From Duganella flavida (GTDB lineage: Bacteria; Pseudomonadota; Gammaproteobacteria; Burkholderiales; Burkholderiaceae_D), in assembly GCF_009857445.1 (NCBI RefSeq), contig NZ_WWCN01000007.1, forward strand, positions 186,001 to 250,000: a stretch of 64,000 bases of DNA, in the 5' to 3' direction. Positions within the stretch are counted from its first letter, which is position 1, and the number at the start of each line of letters is the position of its first letter. Shown here piece by piece: positions 50,700 to 59,031 of the stretch. Below the pieces are notes generated by a model. That model worked only from the letters and a program-made list of their open reading frames with translations, was not told the DNA's origin and did no database searches. Position numbers and translations under genes: made by a program.

Positions 50700-52874
50700 A
50701 TGCATTACGCACTCAATCTGCGAACCTTCTTCTATAGCCATTATTTTTATCTTGGCTTGCGTTTCGCCGCCGGTCTGGTGGGCGTGACGCTATTCACGCT
50801 TCAATTTGCCGGCATGGCCACCGCCATGACGGTCTGCATCGGCGCACTCTGCACCGCGCTGATGGACATGCCTAGTCCCCTGCGCCACAAGTTCAACGAG
50901 ATGAGCGCCTCGGTGCTGCTGTGCGGCGCCGTCACGCTGCTGATCAGCCTATGCGCGCCCTATCACACGCTGCTCATGACGATGCTGGTGGTGATTAGCT
51001 TTGGCGCCTGCATGATGGTGGTCTACGGCCGCAAATCCATGCCGCTGCAACTGGCCACGCTGTTCATCATGACCATGTCGATGGAGCACTCGATGACAGT
51101 GCGCGAGTCCTTCGTCCATACCGGCTTGTTCACGCTGGGCGCGGTGGCATATCTCGCGTATGCGATGGGCATCTCGTGGATACTGCGCCACCGCATCAAG
51201 CAGCAGGTGCTGGCGGAGGCCTTGTTCGAGCTGGCGGCTTACATCGACATCAAGGCCGATTTCTACGACACGCGCTACAACCTCACCGAACAATTCAACA
51301 AACTGATTCGCCATCAAAGCCTGCTGGCCGACCGCCAGCAAGCATCGCGCGATTTGATCCTGCGTTCGCATAACAATGCCAAGGATGCGATTGTGGTACA
51401 GGTCCACGTCTGCATGCTGGATTTGTATGAGCTAATCCTGTCCACGCATACCGACTACGCGCAGCTGCGCGTGCACCTCGTCGATTCGCCGGTGCTGAAA
51501 ACGCTGTACGACCTGGCCTACAAGGCGGCGCGCGATATCGAATCGGTGGCGTACGACGTTACGCGCAAGAAGGCCTCCTATCCGGAGATTACCTACGGTC
51601 CGGAGCTGGACGCCATCGAGGCAGAACTGGCGGCGATCCAGCAGCGTATCGCAGAAGGCAAGCCACAACAGGAAGCGCTGGCCGTGCTGCGCGCGCAGCG
51701 CAACAAGATCCGCGCCATCATCAAGATGATCGGCGAGCTGCATCAGGCTAGCCAGAAGGCCTACGACACCATGCCATTCTGGGCTGATGCCGACATGGGC
51801 CCGTTCCTGTCGCAGCAGAAGTACGAGTTCCGCATGATCCTCTCGCACCTGCGCATGGATTCGCCGATCTTCCGCTTCTCGCTGCGCGTGGCGATGGCGA
51901 TTTCCGCCGGCCTGCTGATCGGCGCGTGGCTGCCGTATGCGGCGCACAGCTACTGGATCGTGCTGACCATTGTGATTATCCTGAAGCCGTCGTTCAGCAT
52001 GACCAAGCAGCGCCGGCGCGACCGCATCGTCGGCACGGTGATCGGCTGCTTCATCACGGCGCTGATCCTCAAGTTCCTCAACTACCCATCGTTCATTCTC
52101 GGCGCGCTGGTGCTGTCCACCGTGGCCATGCCGACCTTCGTCTACCTGCGCTATCGCTACGCAGCGGTGGCGGTCAGCGTGATGATCCTGCTGCAGATGT
52201 ATCTGCTCACGCCGGGCAACGAGAACCTGATCATGGAGCGCTTGATCGATACCATCGTTGGCGCGGTGGTGGCGACGGCGTTCAGCTTTGTGCTGGCGAG
52301 CTGGGAGTACCAGACCTTGCCACGCTTGGTGCGCGGCGTGCTGGATGTGAACCTGCGCTACATGCAGGCCAGCTTCGATCTGCTGCAAGGCAAAGGCAAG
52401 GACGATTTCGCGTATCGCATTGAACGCAAGCGCTTGATGGATTCTTTGGCCGCGCTCAGCTCCGCGCTGGTGCGCATGCTCGACGAGCCATCCAGCAAGC
52501 AGCGCGCGGTGGAGGACATCAACCTGTTCATCGTGCAGAACTACCTGCTGATGGCCCACGTGGCCGCGCTGCGCGCCATCCTGCGCCGCCATGTGAAAGA
52601 GCTGCCGGCAGAACCAGTGAACGCCATGCTGGCCGAGAGCCACGACCAGGTGGTGCAGATTCTCGAACACGCACTGGACCCGCATGCGGCGGAAGCGAGT
52701 GACGATGCGCTGATGTCGCCTTCCACGCTGCATGCGCAGGAAGCTGCTGCGGCAGCAGCGGCGCAAGTGTCTTGGTCCGGCTGGCCGCTGGTCCAGCGCC
52801 GCATTCGATTGCTGCAAGCGGACGCGGTAAAGATTATCGTCCACAGCGAAGCAATCGTGCGCGATGTGACGTAA
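50700..52874 (+). CDS. FUSC-family inner-membrane transporter (YccS/AaeB-like)
   Basis: Fusaric-acid-resistance-type protein (724 aa) with two hydrophobic bundles: about six helices in residues 15-170 and a second FUSC bundle at about 400-540, separated by a large soluble region, and a helical C-terminal domain. Relatives are AaeB and YccS, proposed efflux proteins for aromatic acids. The ATG at 50700 is preferred; an upstream in-frame ATG at 50667 lies within the inverted repeat. No membrane-fusion partner gene is adjacent. Confidence 0.85.
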   Translation: MHYALNLRTFFYSHYFYLGLRFAAGLVGVTLFTLQFAGMATAMTVCIGALCTALMDMPSPLRHKFNEMSASVLLCGAVTLLISLCAPYHTLLMTMLVVISFGACMMVVYGRKSMPLQLATLFIMTMSMEHSMTVRESFVHTGLFTLGAVAYLAYAMGISWILRHRIKQQVLAEALFELAAYIDIKADFYDTRYNLTEQFNKLIRHQSLLADRQQASRDLILRSHNNAKDAIVVQVHVCMLDLYELILSTHTDYAQLRVHLVDSPVLKTLYDLAYKAARDIESVAYDVTRKKASYPEITYGPELDAIEAELAAIQQRIAEGKPQQEALAVLRAQRNKIRAIIKMIGELHQASQKAYDTMPFWADADMGPFLSQQKYEFRMILSHLRMDSPIFRFSLRVAMAISAGLLIGAWLPYAAHSYWIVLTIVIILKPSFSMTKQRRRDRIVGTVIGCFITALILKFLNYPSFILGALVLSTVAMPTFVYLRYRYAAVAVSVMILLQMYLLTPGNENLIMERLIDTIVGAVVATAFSFVLASWEYQTLPRLVRGVLDVNLRYMQASFDLLQGKGKDDFAYRIERKRLMDSLAALSSALVRMLDEPSSKQRAVEDINLFIVQNYLLMAHVAALRAILRRHVKELPAEPVNAMLAESHDQVVQILEHALDPHAAEASDDALMSPSTLHAQEAAAAAAAQVSWSGWPLVQRRIRLLQADAVKIIVHSEAIVRDVT

Positions 52875-52883
52875 CATAGGCGG

Positions 52884-53801
52884 ATGACTTCCAACTCATC
52901 CTCCTTCACCACCCGCGACCTGCTCTCTGCCCTGCTGGTCGTGATCATCTGGGGCACCAACTTCGTCGCAATGAAGGTCGGCTTGCGCAGCATGACGCCG
53001 TTTCAGCTGGGCGCCGCGCGCTACGTGTTCGCCATCCTGCCGCTGATCCTGTTCGTCAAGCCGCCCAAGCTGGCGCCGAAGTGGGTGATCGCGTATGGTC
53101 TGAGCCAGGGCGTGGGCCAGTTCGGCCTCCTGTTCCTGTCGCTGAAGGTAGGCATGTCCGCTTCGCTGGCATCGGTGATTCTGCAGACGCAGGTCTTCTT
53201 CACCGCCATCTTCGGCTACATGCTGCTGAAGGAACGCACCAGCCGCGCGCTGCTGGCCGGCCTTGCGCTGGCAGCAGTGGGCTTGGCCTGCTTTGCGGCG
53301 AGCTCCTTGCAGGCTGGCGCTGGCAGCGACATCACGCCCGCCGGCTTTGTGCTGTGCCTGACCGGCGCCGCCATGTGGGCCGTCTCCAATATCGTGGTGC
53401 GCAGCGCGCAGAAAGCGTCACCGGGCTTTGATGTGATCAGCTTTATTGTGTGGTGCGGCGCGGTGCCCATCGTGCCGTTCGTGCTGCTGTCGCTGGCGTT
53501 TGACGATCCGGCCACGCGCTGGCAATGGGTCGATGCGCCATTCAACGCATGGATCGCTATCGCCTACATCGGCTGGATGTCCACCATCCTCGGTTACGCA
53601 ATGTGGACACGGCTGCTGAAGCGCCACCCGGTCAATCGCGTGGCGCCATTCAGCTTGGGCGTGCCGGTGGTCGGCATCACGTCCGGCATGCTGGCGTTGG
53701 GTGACGTCATCACCGGCTGGCAGTGGGCCGGCATCGGGCTGATTGTGGCGGCGCTGGTGTGCACTATGTTCGGCGGCCGCTGGCTGGACCGCCGCGCTTA
53801 A
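52884..53801 (+). CDS. EamA-family (DMT) exporter
   Basis: Ten-helix drug/metabolite transporter (305 aa) with two EamA repeats; WGTNFVAMKVGL and QGVGQFGLLFLSLKVGMSAS fit the O-acetylserine/cysteine exporter EamA of E. coli. It follows the FUSC gene by 9 nt and may be cotranscribed. Its stop abuts the convergent diguanylate cyclase gene without a gap. Amino-acid export is likely; substrate not determined. Confidence 0.87.
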   Translation: MTSNSSSFTTRDLLSALLVVIIWGTNFVAMKVGLRSMTPFQLGAARYVFAILPLILFVKPPKLAPKWVIAYGLSQGVGQFGLLFLSLKVGMSASLASVILQTQVFFTAIFGYMLLKERTSRALLAGLALAAVGLACFAASSLQAGAGSDITPAGFVLCLTGAAMWAVSNIVVRSAQKASPGFDVISFIVWCGAVPIVPFVLLSLAFDDPATRWQWVDAPFNAWIAIAYIGWMSTILGYAMWTRLLKRHPVNRVAPFSLGVPVVGITSGMLALGDVITGWQWAGIGLIVAALVCTMFGGRWLDRRA

Positions 53802-55148
53802 TCAGGCCGCGAAGCACACCTGGTTGCGGCCTGCTTCCTTGGCACGATACAGCAGCGCGTCGGCCTTTTGCAGCATGGCTTCCGCCGTACCGGCTGCGAG
53901 ATCGGCGTACACGCCCATGCTCATCGTGACCTTCAATTCCGGATGCACCTGATGCCACGGGAAGGATTCGATAATCCCGCGCAGCTTGTCGCATAGCGCG
54001 GCGGCTTGCGGCAGTTCGGTCTCAGGGAAAGCGATCACAAATTCCTCGCCGCCGTAGCGTGCTACCAGGTCGCTCAAGCGCATATGGCTGCGCAGGATTT
54101 CTCCCACTTGGCGCAGCACTACGTCGCCGGTTGCGTGCGAGAACTGGTCGTTGATCTTCTTGAAGTAATCGATATCGCCGATCACCACACTCAGTGGACG
54201 CTTGTGGCGCACGGCATGGCTGAACAAGCTGGTGGCCTGCTCGTCGAAGTGGCGACGGTTGTGCAACTTGGTCAACGCGTCGCGCACACTGAGCTCGCGC
54301 ATTTGCTCCGCTTGCAGCAGGATGGTCTGGTGCGACTCTTGCAATTCATTGTGCGTGCGCGCCAGCTTCTCGCTCATGTCGTTGAAGGCGGCGGCCAGTT
54401 CGGCCACTTCGTCCTTGCCCTCAACCGGTACGCGTTGCAGCAGCGAGCCGCCGTGCATGGCGCGTACGGCGCTGGTCAGGTGGCCGAGCGTGTGGCCAAG
54501 GCTGCGGCCGAGCAGCAGGCCGAGCGCCAGTGCCAGCACCGCCGCGCCACTCACGCCGAACCACAGCGCATCGCGCATGGCGTCCAGGTATTGGAGTTCC
54601 TGCTTGCTCGGCGTGATGACGCCTTCCGGTGAAACGTAAGCCACCGCGCGGCCATCGACGGTGACCGGGCGCGCATCCTTGCGCGCCGCTTCGGGCAGCG
54701 CTTCGCCATGATGATAGACGCCGCCGCCCAGCACTACCTTGAAATCCTGATCGGCGAGAATGAAGCGGTACGGCGGCTCGCCACGTCGGCCCGGCGGCGG
54801 CGGACGACGCTCGCCATCGCCCTCGCCGCGCTGCGGGCCGCGATCATCATCGCGCGGCGGTGGCGGGCGGCGCTCTTCACCCTGCGCACTGTCCGACAGC
54901 TGCGGTGGACCAGCGCGTTCGCGCGACTGCATGAATTCGTCGAAACCCTCCTTGCCCGGGCTAGCCTGCCAGCTGCCGTACTTTTGCAGATAGGCCGTAG
55001 CGGTCGAGTAGAAATGTTCCATGGCCTGCTCGCGCCGGATCATGTCCACCTTGCGGGTCATGCCGGTGTAGGCCAAACCGCCCACCATCGCCACCGCTGC
55101 CAATCCGGTCAACAACAAAGCCAGCATGAATTTCGTGCGCAAGGACAT
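53802..55148 (-). CDS. Membrane diguanylate cyclase with HAMP and GGDEF domains
   Basis: Cyclic-di-GMP synthase (448 aa). Order: TM1 (residues 8-28), periplasmic sensor (29-192), TM2 (about 195-214), HAMP (about 215-267), short coiled coil, GGDEF domain (about 285-448). The active-site motif is GGEEF (366-370), a functional variant, with an inhibitory RxxD site (R357-D360) five residues before it. The periplasmic part includes a Pro/Arg/Asp-rich low-complexity stretch (about 87-126, with ERRPPPP twice). Output should promote sessile or biofilm behaviour; the signal is unknown. Confidence 0.92.
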   Translation of the reverse strand: MSLRTKFMLALLLTGLAAVAMVGGLAYTGMTRKVDMIRREQAMEHFYSTATAYLQKYGSWQASPGKEGFDEFMQSRERAGPPQLSDSAQGEERRPPPPRDDDRGPQRGEGDGERRPPPPGRRGEPPYRFILADQDFKVVLGGGVYHHGEALPEAARKDARPVTVDGRAVAYVSPEGVITPSKQELQYLDAMRDALWFGVSGAAVLALALGLLLGRSLGHTLGHLTSAVRAMHGGSLLQRVPVEGKDEVAELAAAFNDMSEKLARTHNELQESHQTILLQAEQMRELSVRDALTKLHNRRHFDEQATSLFSHAVRHKRPLSVVIGDIDYFKKINDQFSHATGDVVLRQVGEILRSHMRLSDLVARYGGEEFVIAFPETELPQAAALCDKLRGIIESFPWHQVHPELKVTMSMGVYADLAAGTAEAMLQKADALLYRAKEAGRNQVCFAA

Positions 55149-55342
55149 TCCAACCCCGTCAGATTATTGCAATTTGGACAGCAATGATACCTGAATTCCA
55201 CTGCCACACGGCAATGCTTTTTCATAGGGCAAAAACAGAGTTATACGACTAACTTATGGCTCGTATCACAAATCAAAAGTTTATTTATTACTGAAGCAGG
55301 CGCATACTGCAACGCATCAAACGAATATTTATGGAGCTTCTG

Positions 55343-55564
55343 ATGAGCGCAACGACCTACAACACCTTTGCTGAGACTGGCTACTTCGCCAATATTGCTA
55401 CCGCCGCGCGTCAACTGTTCGCCGCTGTGTTCGCTGTACAGCCGGTTGTGTCGCAGCGCAACAAAGAAGAAACCATCTGGTGGCTCAACAGCCTGGCGAA
55501 TGACTGCGAACTGCACTCGCCTAGCCTGTCCGCCGAACTGCGTTACTTCGCTTCCCGCGGTTAA
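55343..55564 (+). CDS. Small uncharacterised protein (73 aa)
   Basis: A 73-residue protein beginning MSATTYNTFAETGYFAN. GGAG lies 6-8 nt before the ATG at 55343; a start at 55331 would consume this site. It contains an amphipathic helix (IATAARQLFAAVFA) and a second helical part (KEETIWWLNSLANDCE). No known family recognised. It is followed 33 nt later by a 32-aa ORF with an AGGAG site, and both lie before a strong terminator, so they probably form a small operon with an AT-rich promoter region at 55149-55330. Confidence 0.7.
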   Translation: MSATTYNTFAETGYFANIATAARQLFAAVFAVQPVVSQRNKEETIWWLNSLANDCELHSPSLSAELRYFASRG

Positions 55565-55597
55565 TCGAATCGTCGAATCTACTTTTAGGAGAACACT

Positions 55598-55696
55598 ATG
55601 CTGACCATCATCGAAAACCTGCCTGCTGCAATCGCCCTGTCCGGCCTGGTGCTGCGCCTCTACCTCGGCGGCAAACCAGAAACCAAAGCAGAGTAA
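55598..55696 (+). CDS. Very small membrane-type protein (32 aa)
   Basis: ORF of 32 codons (MLTIIENLPAAIALSGLVL, then RLYLGGKPETKAE) with AGGAG 7 nt upstream and an intrinsic terminator 27 nt downstream. A hydrophobic helix with a charged tail suggests a small membrane protein. It is 33 nt after the 73-aa gene on the same strand. No family recognised. Confidence 0.6.
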   Translation: MLTIIENLPAAIALSGLVLRLYLGGKPETKAE

Positions 55697-55722
55697 GCTG
55701 CCAAGTTACTGAGCAAAACGGC

Positions 55723-55762
55723 AAAAAGCCCCGGCACGCGCAAGCGCGGCCGGGGCTTTTTT
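55723..55762 (+). terminator. Intrinsic terminator after the small-protein pair
   Basis: AAAAGCCCCGGC (55724-55735) pairs with GCCGGGGCTTTT (55749-55760) around a GC-rich loop that can itself fold (CGCG-CAAG-CGCG), followed by further T. It may also serve the convergent amino-acid permease gene, whose stop lies 13 nt beyond. Confidence 0.9.
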
Positions 55763-55775
55763 AATGTTGATGCTG

Positions 55776-57236
55776 TTAGTTCAGGCGCGAGTTACGCAGA
55801 CCGTAGAAGAAGTAGGTCAGAATCGCCGCACTCATCCAGATCACGAACACGGTGTAAGTCGTCATCGACAAACCGAACATCAGATATAAGCAAGCCGCAA
55901 TACTCAGGCCCGGCACGAAGTAAGGACCGCCCGGCACGCGGAAGCCCTTCACCGCCGACACGCCCTCTTTGCGGCGCATCACCGGCACCGCCAGCGACAC
56001 CACGATAAACGCCGTCAGCGTACCCATGCTGACCATATCCCAAAGGAAAGTCGCATCCACGAAGCCGGCCACCAAGCCGACCACGACGCACACGATCAGC
56101 GTGTTCTGCACCGGCGAACCAGTGCGCGGGCTAACCTTGCGGAAGGCAGGCGAAATCAGGCCATCCTTGGAAATCGCGTACAGGATGCGGGTCTGGCCGT
56201 AGATGGTCACCAGCGTCACCGAGAACACCGAAATCACGGCGCCTGCTGCCAGTACCAGCGCAGGCCAGGTCTGGCCGGTGACGTTTTGCAGGATCACGGC
56301 AAGGCCGGCTTCCTGGCCAGCGAATTTTGCCGCCGGCTGCGCACCCATCGCTGCCACCGCCACCAGCATGTAGAACACCGTCACGATGCCCAGCGCCGAC
56401 AAGATACCGATCGGCACGTTGCGGGTTGGATTGCGCACTTCTTCACCGGCGGTGGCCACAGTGTCCAGGCCGATGAAGGAAAAGAACACAGTGGCCGCAG
56501 CAGCCGTCACACCGGCCATGCCGGTGATGTGGGTGCCGCCGTCCGGGCTGAAGAAAGGATGGAAATTGTTTATATCAAATCCGCTGAACGCGATCACCAC
56601 GAAGAAAATCAGGATCGCCAGTTTAATCAGCACCATGATGGCGTTGGTGGTGGCCGACTCTTTGGCGCCGCGGATCAACAGCAGGCAGCACAGGCAGACC
56701 AGGATCACCGGCGGCAGATTCATGTGGCCGGCGTGGATCTCGATGCCGTGCGCAGTGGACACAATCATCGGCGAGCGCAACAGCTCGGGGATGTGCCAGC
56801 CGAAGGCGTTGTTAAGGAAGTTATTCAAATAATCAGACCAGCCAATCGCGGTGGCGCTGGCGGCCAAGCCGTACTCCAGCAGCAAGCAGGCGGCCATGAT
56901 GAAGGCCAGGAACTCGCCGACGGTGGCGTAAGCGAACGAATACGAGGAACCGGAAGCTGGAATGCGGAACGATAATTCGGCGTAGCACAGCGCGGTCAAA
57001 CCGGCGGTGATGGCAGCGATCAGGAACGACAGGATCACGGACGGGCCAGCCTTCGGAACGGCCTCCACCATCGTGAAGAAAATACCGGTGCCGATGGTGG
57101 CGCCGACGCCAATCATCGTCAGGGGAAACAGGCCAATGGAGCGGTGCAGGCCGTTGCTGCTGCTTGAAGCTTGTTCGGTGTTTTTATTGTCGACCGGCTT
57201 GGTACGGGTCAGTTTCTGGACCAGCGTTTGGTTCAC
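55776..57236 (-). CDS. APC-family amino acid permease
   Basis: Cationic-amino-acid-transporter-like permease (486 aa) with about twelve to fourteen helices; the conserved GVGATIGTGIFFT loop of helix 1 and GLDTVATAGEEVRNPTRN of helix 6-loop are present. I prefer the GTG start at 57236 (VNQTLVQKLTR), which has AAGGA 6 nt upstream; an in-frame ATG at 57341 adds 35 residues without family character. Substrate unknown. Convergent with the small-protein operon across a terminator. Confidence 0.87.
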   Translation of the reverse strand: MNQTLVQKLTRTKPVDNKNTEQASSSSNGLHRSIGLFPLTMIGVGATIGTGIFFTMVEAVPKAGPSVILSFLIAAITAGLTALCYAELSFRIPASGSSYSFAYATVGEFLAFIMAACLLLEYGLAASATAIGWSDYLNNFLNNAFGWHIPELLRSPMIVSTAHGIEIHAGHMNLPPVILVCLCCLLLIRGAKESATTNAIMVLIKLAILIFFVVIAFSGFDINNFHPFFSPDGGTHITGMAGVTAAAATVFFSFIGLDTVATAGEEVRNPTRNVPIGILSALGIVTVFYMLVAVAAMGAQPAAKFAGQEAGLAVILQNVTGQTWPALVLAAGAVISVFSVTLVTIYGQTRILYAISKDGLISPAFRKVSPRTGSPVQNTLIVCVVVGLVAGFVDATFLWDMVSMGTLTAFIVVSLAVPVMRRKEGVSAVKGFRVPGGPYFVPGLSIAACLYLMFGLSMTTYTVFVIWMSAAILTYFFYGLRNSRLN

Positions 57237-57454
57237 AGGCAGTTCCTTGTGGGATATGGATGTTCGGGCAAAAACACAGCGATTATAGGGCTTTCCGTGC
57301 CACGCCCCTACAGGTATTTTGTGCCAGAAATGCAACCCCAACTGCCGTCGCGTTACAAGTGCTTACTTTTGATACAGCACCATGTATAGATTGGAAACTA
57401 GGCGCAGGTTACTCTTGAGGCAAGTGTTACCTATAGCCAAGAAGGAGCCCAGCC

Positions 57455-57574
57455 ATGCCGATCAAAAAAATCCCCACCGTCTCTCGCCGCTTCCATCCCG
57501 CCGCCGTCACCGGCGCGGCAGTGATGCTGCTCGGCTTGGCTATCACCCTCACCGCGCTGATCGTTCGCGGCTAA
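57455..57574 (+). CDS. Very small membrane protein (39 aa)
   Basis: A 39-residue ORF (MPIKKIPTVSRRFHPAAV, then TGAAVMLLGLAITLTALIVRG) with AAGGAG 8 nt before the ATG, a positively charged N-terminus and one transmembrane helix. Its stop codon overlaps the stop of the convergent vapC by four bases. No family recognised, but ribosome binding site and topology argue for a real gene. Confidence 0.6.
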   Translation: MPIKKIPTVSRRFHPAAVTGAAVMLLGLAITLTALIVRG

Positions 57575-57966
57575 CCGATATAGAACGCGCCTGGCAGCCT
57601 GGCTGCCTTGCGGTCAAACGTCGCAGTGCGCGAGCAGCCGGCATTCTTTGCGATGCCGATAATCAGGCAGTCCGCCAAATCCACCGACGACACTTTAAAC
57701 TGCCGAAGAGCCTGCAAGACCTGCGCAGTTTTTTCCACTTTCAACTCCGGCATATTCACGAGCTGAACCAGTACGGCGTGGAGCTCACCTCGGTCGAGCT
57801 GAAAGCCATAGCTCAAAGCCCAAACAAGTTCGGCAACTACAACGAGACTGACAAATCCTTGCTCGGTTCGTGAAAGTGAATTTATTAGCCTCCCCGCCTT
57901 AGCTGATTGACGGATATCGTCTTGCATGAAATACCTGAGCAACACGTTGGTATCCAGTCCAATCAT
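57571..57966 (-). CDS. vapC: PIN-domain toxin VapC
   Basis: VapC-type endoribonuclease (131 aa). The PIN active-site acids are present: D5 (GLDTNVLL), E46 (VVAELVWA), D99 (DLADCL) and D118 (TFDRKAA). It overlaps the vapB stop by ATGA, the usual antitoxin-first order. All ligands are intact, so the toxin is presumably active and kept in check by VapB. It cleaves tRNA or rRNA in characterised members; target unknown here. Confidence 0.9.
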   Translation of the reverse strand: MIGLDTNVLLRYFMQDDIRQSAKAGRLINSLSRTEQGFVSLVVVAELVWALSYGFQLDRGELHAVLVQLVNMPELKVEKTAQVLQALRQFKVSSVDLADCLIIGIAKNAGCSRTATFDRKAARLPGAFYIG

Positions 57967-58208
57967 TTATTGGCCCTTACTGCCCGCTTCGCAGCGATTT
58001 CCAACAAATCTTCAACAGAACAGTCCAGGTCATACTTAGACAATATGCCCTTGAGTTCAGTAATTGATCGATTCTTGACTATCATTAAGACTTGACCTTC
58101 CTCATACTTCAAAAGCTCAATACGATCGCCATACTTGAGGCCAAGTGCTTTCTGTATGGAGCGCGGCAGCTTAATCGTCCCGTCAGTCGCAAAAGTTGTC
58201 ATAGCCAT
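57963..58208 (-). CDS. vapB: AbrB/SpoVT-type antitoxin VapB
   Basis: Swapped-hairpin AbrB-like antitoxin (81 aa). The DNA-binding N-terminal domain reads TTFATDGTIKLPRSIQKALGL then GDRIELL; the C-terminal tail (YDLDCSVEDLLEIAAKR) should wrap VapC. AGGAGG is 4 nt before the ATG at 58208; a second ATG two codons on (58202) is also possible. The gene is translationally coupled to vapC. The complex usually represses its own promoter, which would lie in 58209-58404. Confidence 0.88.
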   Translation of the reverse strand: MAMTTFATDGTIKLPRSIQKALGLKYGDRIELLKYEEGQVLMIVKNRSITELKGILSKYDLDCSVEDLLEIAAKRAVRANK

Positions 58209-58404
58209 GATACCTCCTCTACTTGTGTCGCTCCACGATAGGCTGATGCTGAAAAAATTCAAGCGAGCACAAGCGCACAATTGAGGATGATCAATCCATC
58301 AGAGAGTGAAAAAGCTAAAGCATCCATGTTTACGCACTACTTGACAAAGCTCCCACTGGAATCCGATAGCGCGCGAAATCAAACGGGCCGCGCAAAGAGT
58401 TGAA

Positions 58405-58929
58405 TCAGGCCAAAGCGTCGATATTGTTGCCGAGGCTGGAGGTGCTGCTGGTGGCGGCGGATTTGGCGGCTTGAGCACGGTCGTAGACTAGCTGCTCTTG
58501 CTCGGTGACGGTGCCGTCTTCGTTTTTGTCGGCAGCTGCGTAGGTCTTGCTTGAGCTGCTGGAGCTCACTGCGCTGGCGCCACTGCTGCCGCCACCTTGC
58601 GGTGCACCGCCGCCCTGCGCGCCGCCGGCGCCAGCGGCTCCGCCTTGTGGGCGTGGCGGTTTGAAGTCGCCGCTCTTGATGGCGCTTTCCAAATCATCTT
58701 TGGTAATCGAACCGGTACCCTGTTTGTCGATTGCGTTGTACTGCTTGGTCGCGTCGTCGGCCGAGACGCCTTTAGATTCAAGGCCTTTGACAAATTCGTC
58801 TTTGGTGACCGAACCATCGGAATCGGTATCCATGTCACTGAAGACTTTGGACGCGAGACGTGCTGCGTGTTTCGATGGATCGAACGAGGTTGCGGTGGTG
58901 CTGGTAGTGCTGCTGATTGCAGTGGTCAT
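58405..58929 (-). CDS. EF-hand protein with Gly/Ser-rich linker
   Basis: Calcium-binding-type protein (174 aa). EF1 is canonical (DTDSDGSVTKDE, 34-45), EF2 degenerate (DKQGTGSITKDD, 68-79), EF3 near-canonical (DKNEDGTVTEQE, 134-145). EF2 and EF3 are joined by a Gly/Pro/Ser-rich linker at 89-128. No signal peptide, so probably cytosolic or unconventionally exported. I chose the ATG at 58929, with GGAG upstream; an earlier in-frame ATG at 59025 adds unrelated residues. Role unknown; calcium signalling is inferred from the motifs. Confidence 0.8.
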   Translation of the reverse strand: MTTAISSTTSTTATSFDPSKHAARLASKVFSDMDTDSDGSVTKDEFVKGLESKGVSADDATKQYNAIDKQGTGSITKDDLESAIKSGDFKPPRPQGGAAGAGGAQGGGAPQGGGSSGASAVSSSSSSKTYAAADKNEDGTVTEQEQLVYDRAQAAKSAATSSTSSLGNNIDALA

Positions 58930-59031
58930 GGCTCTTACTCCGTGGTTAAGGACAATGCTGCTCCTATTAACGAAAGAATCCATGTATCTATGAGCCCACC
59001 AAGTGTAAAGGCGGGTAAAGATCAAAACCGA

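Noticed and set aside
57571..58208. Degenerate toxin-antitoxin pair like the other two
   Set aside because: All PIN-domain acids and the AbrB-type fold are intact and coupled, so VapBC looks functional.
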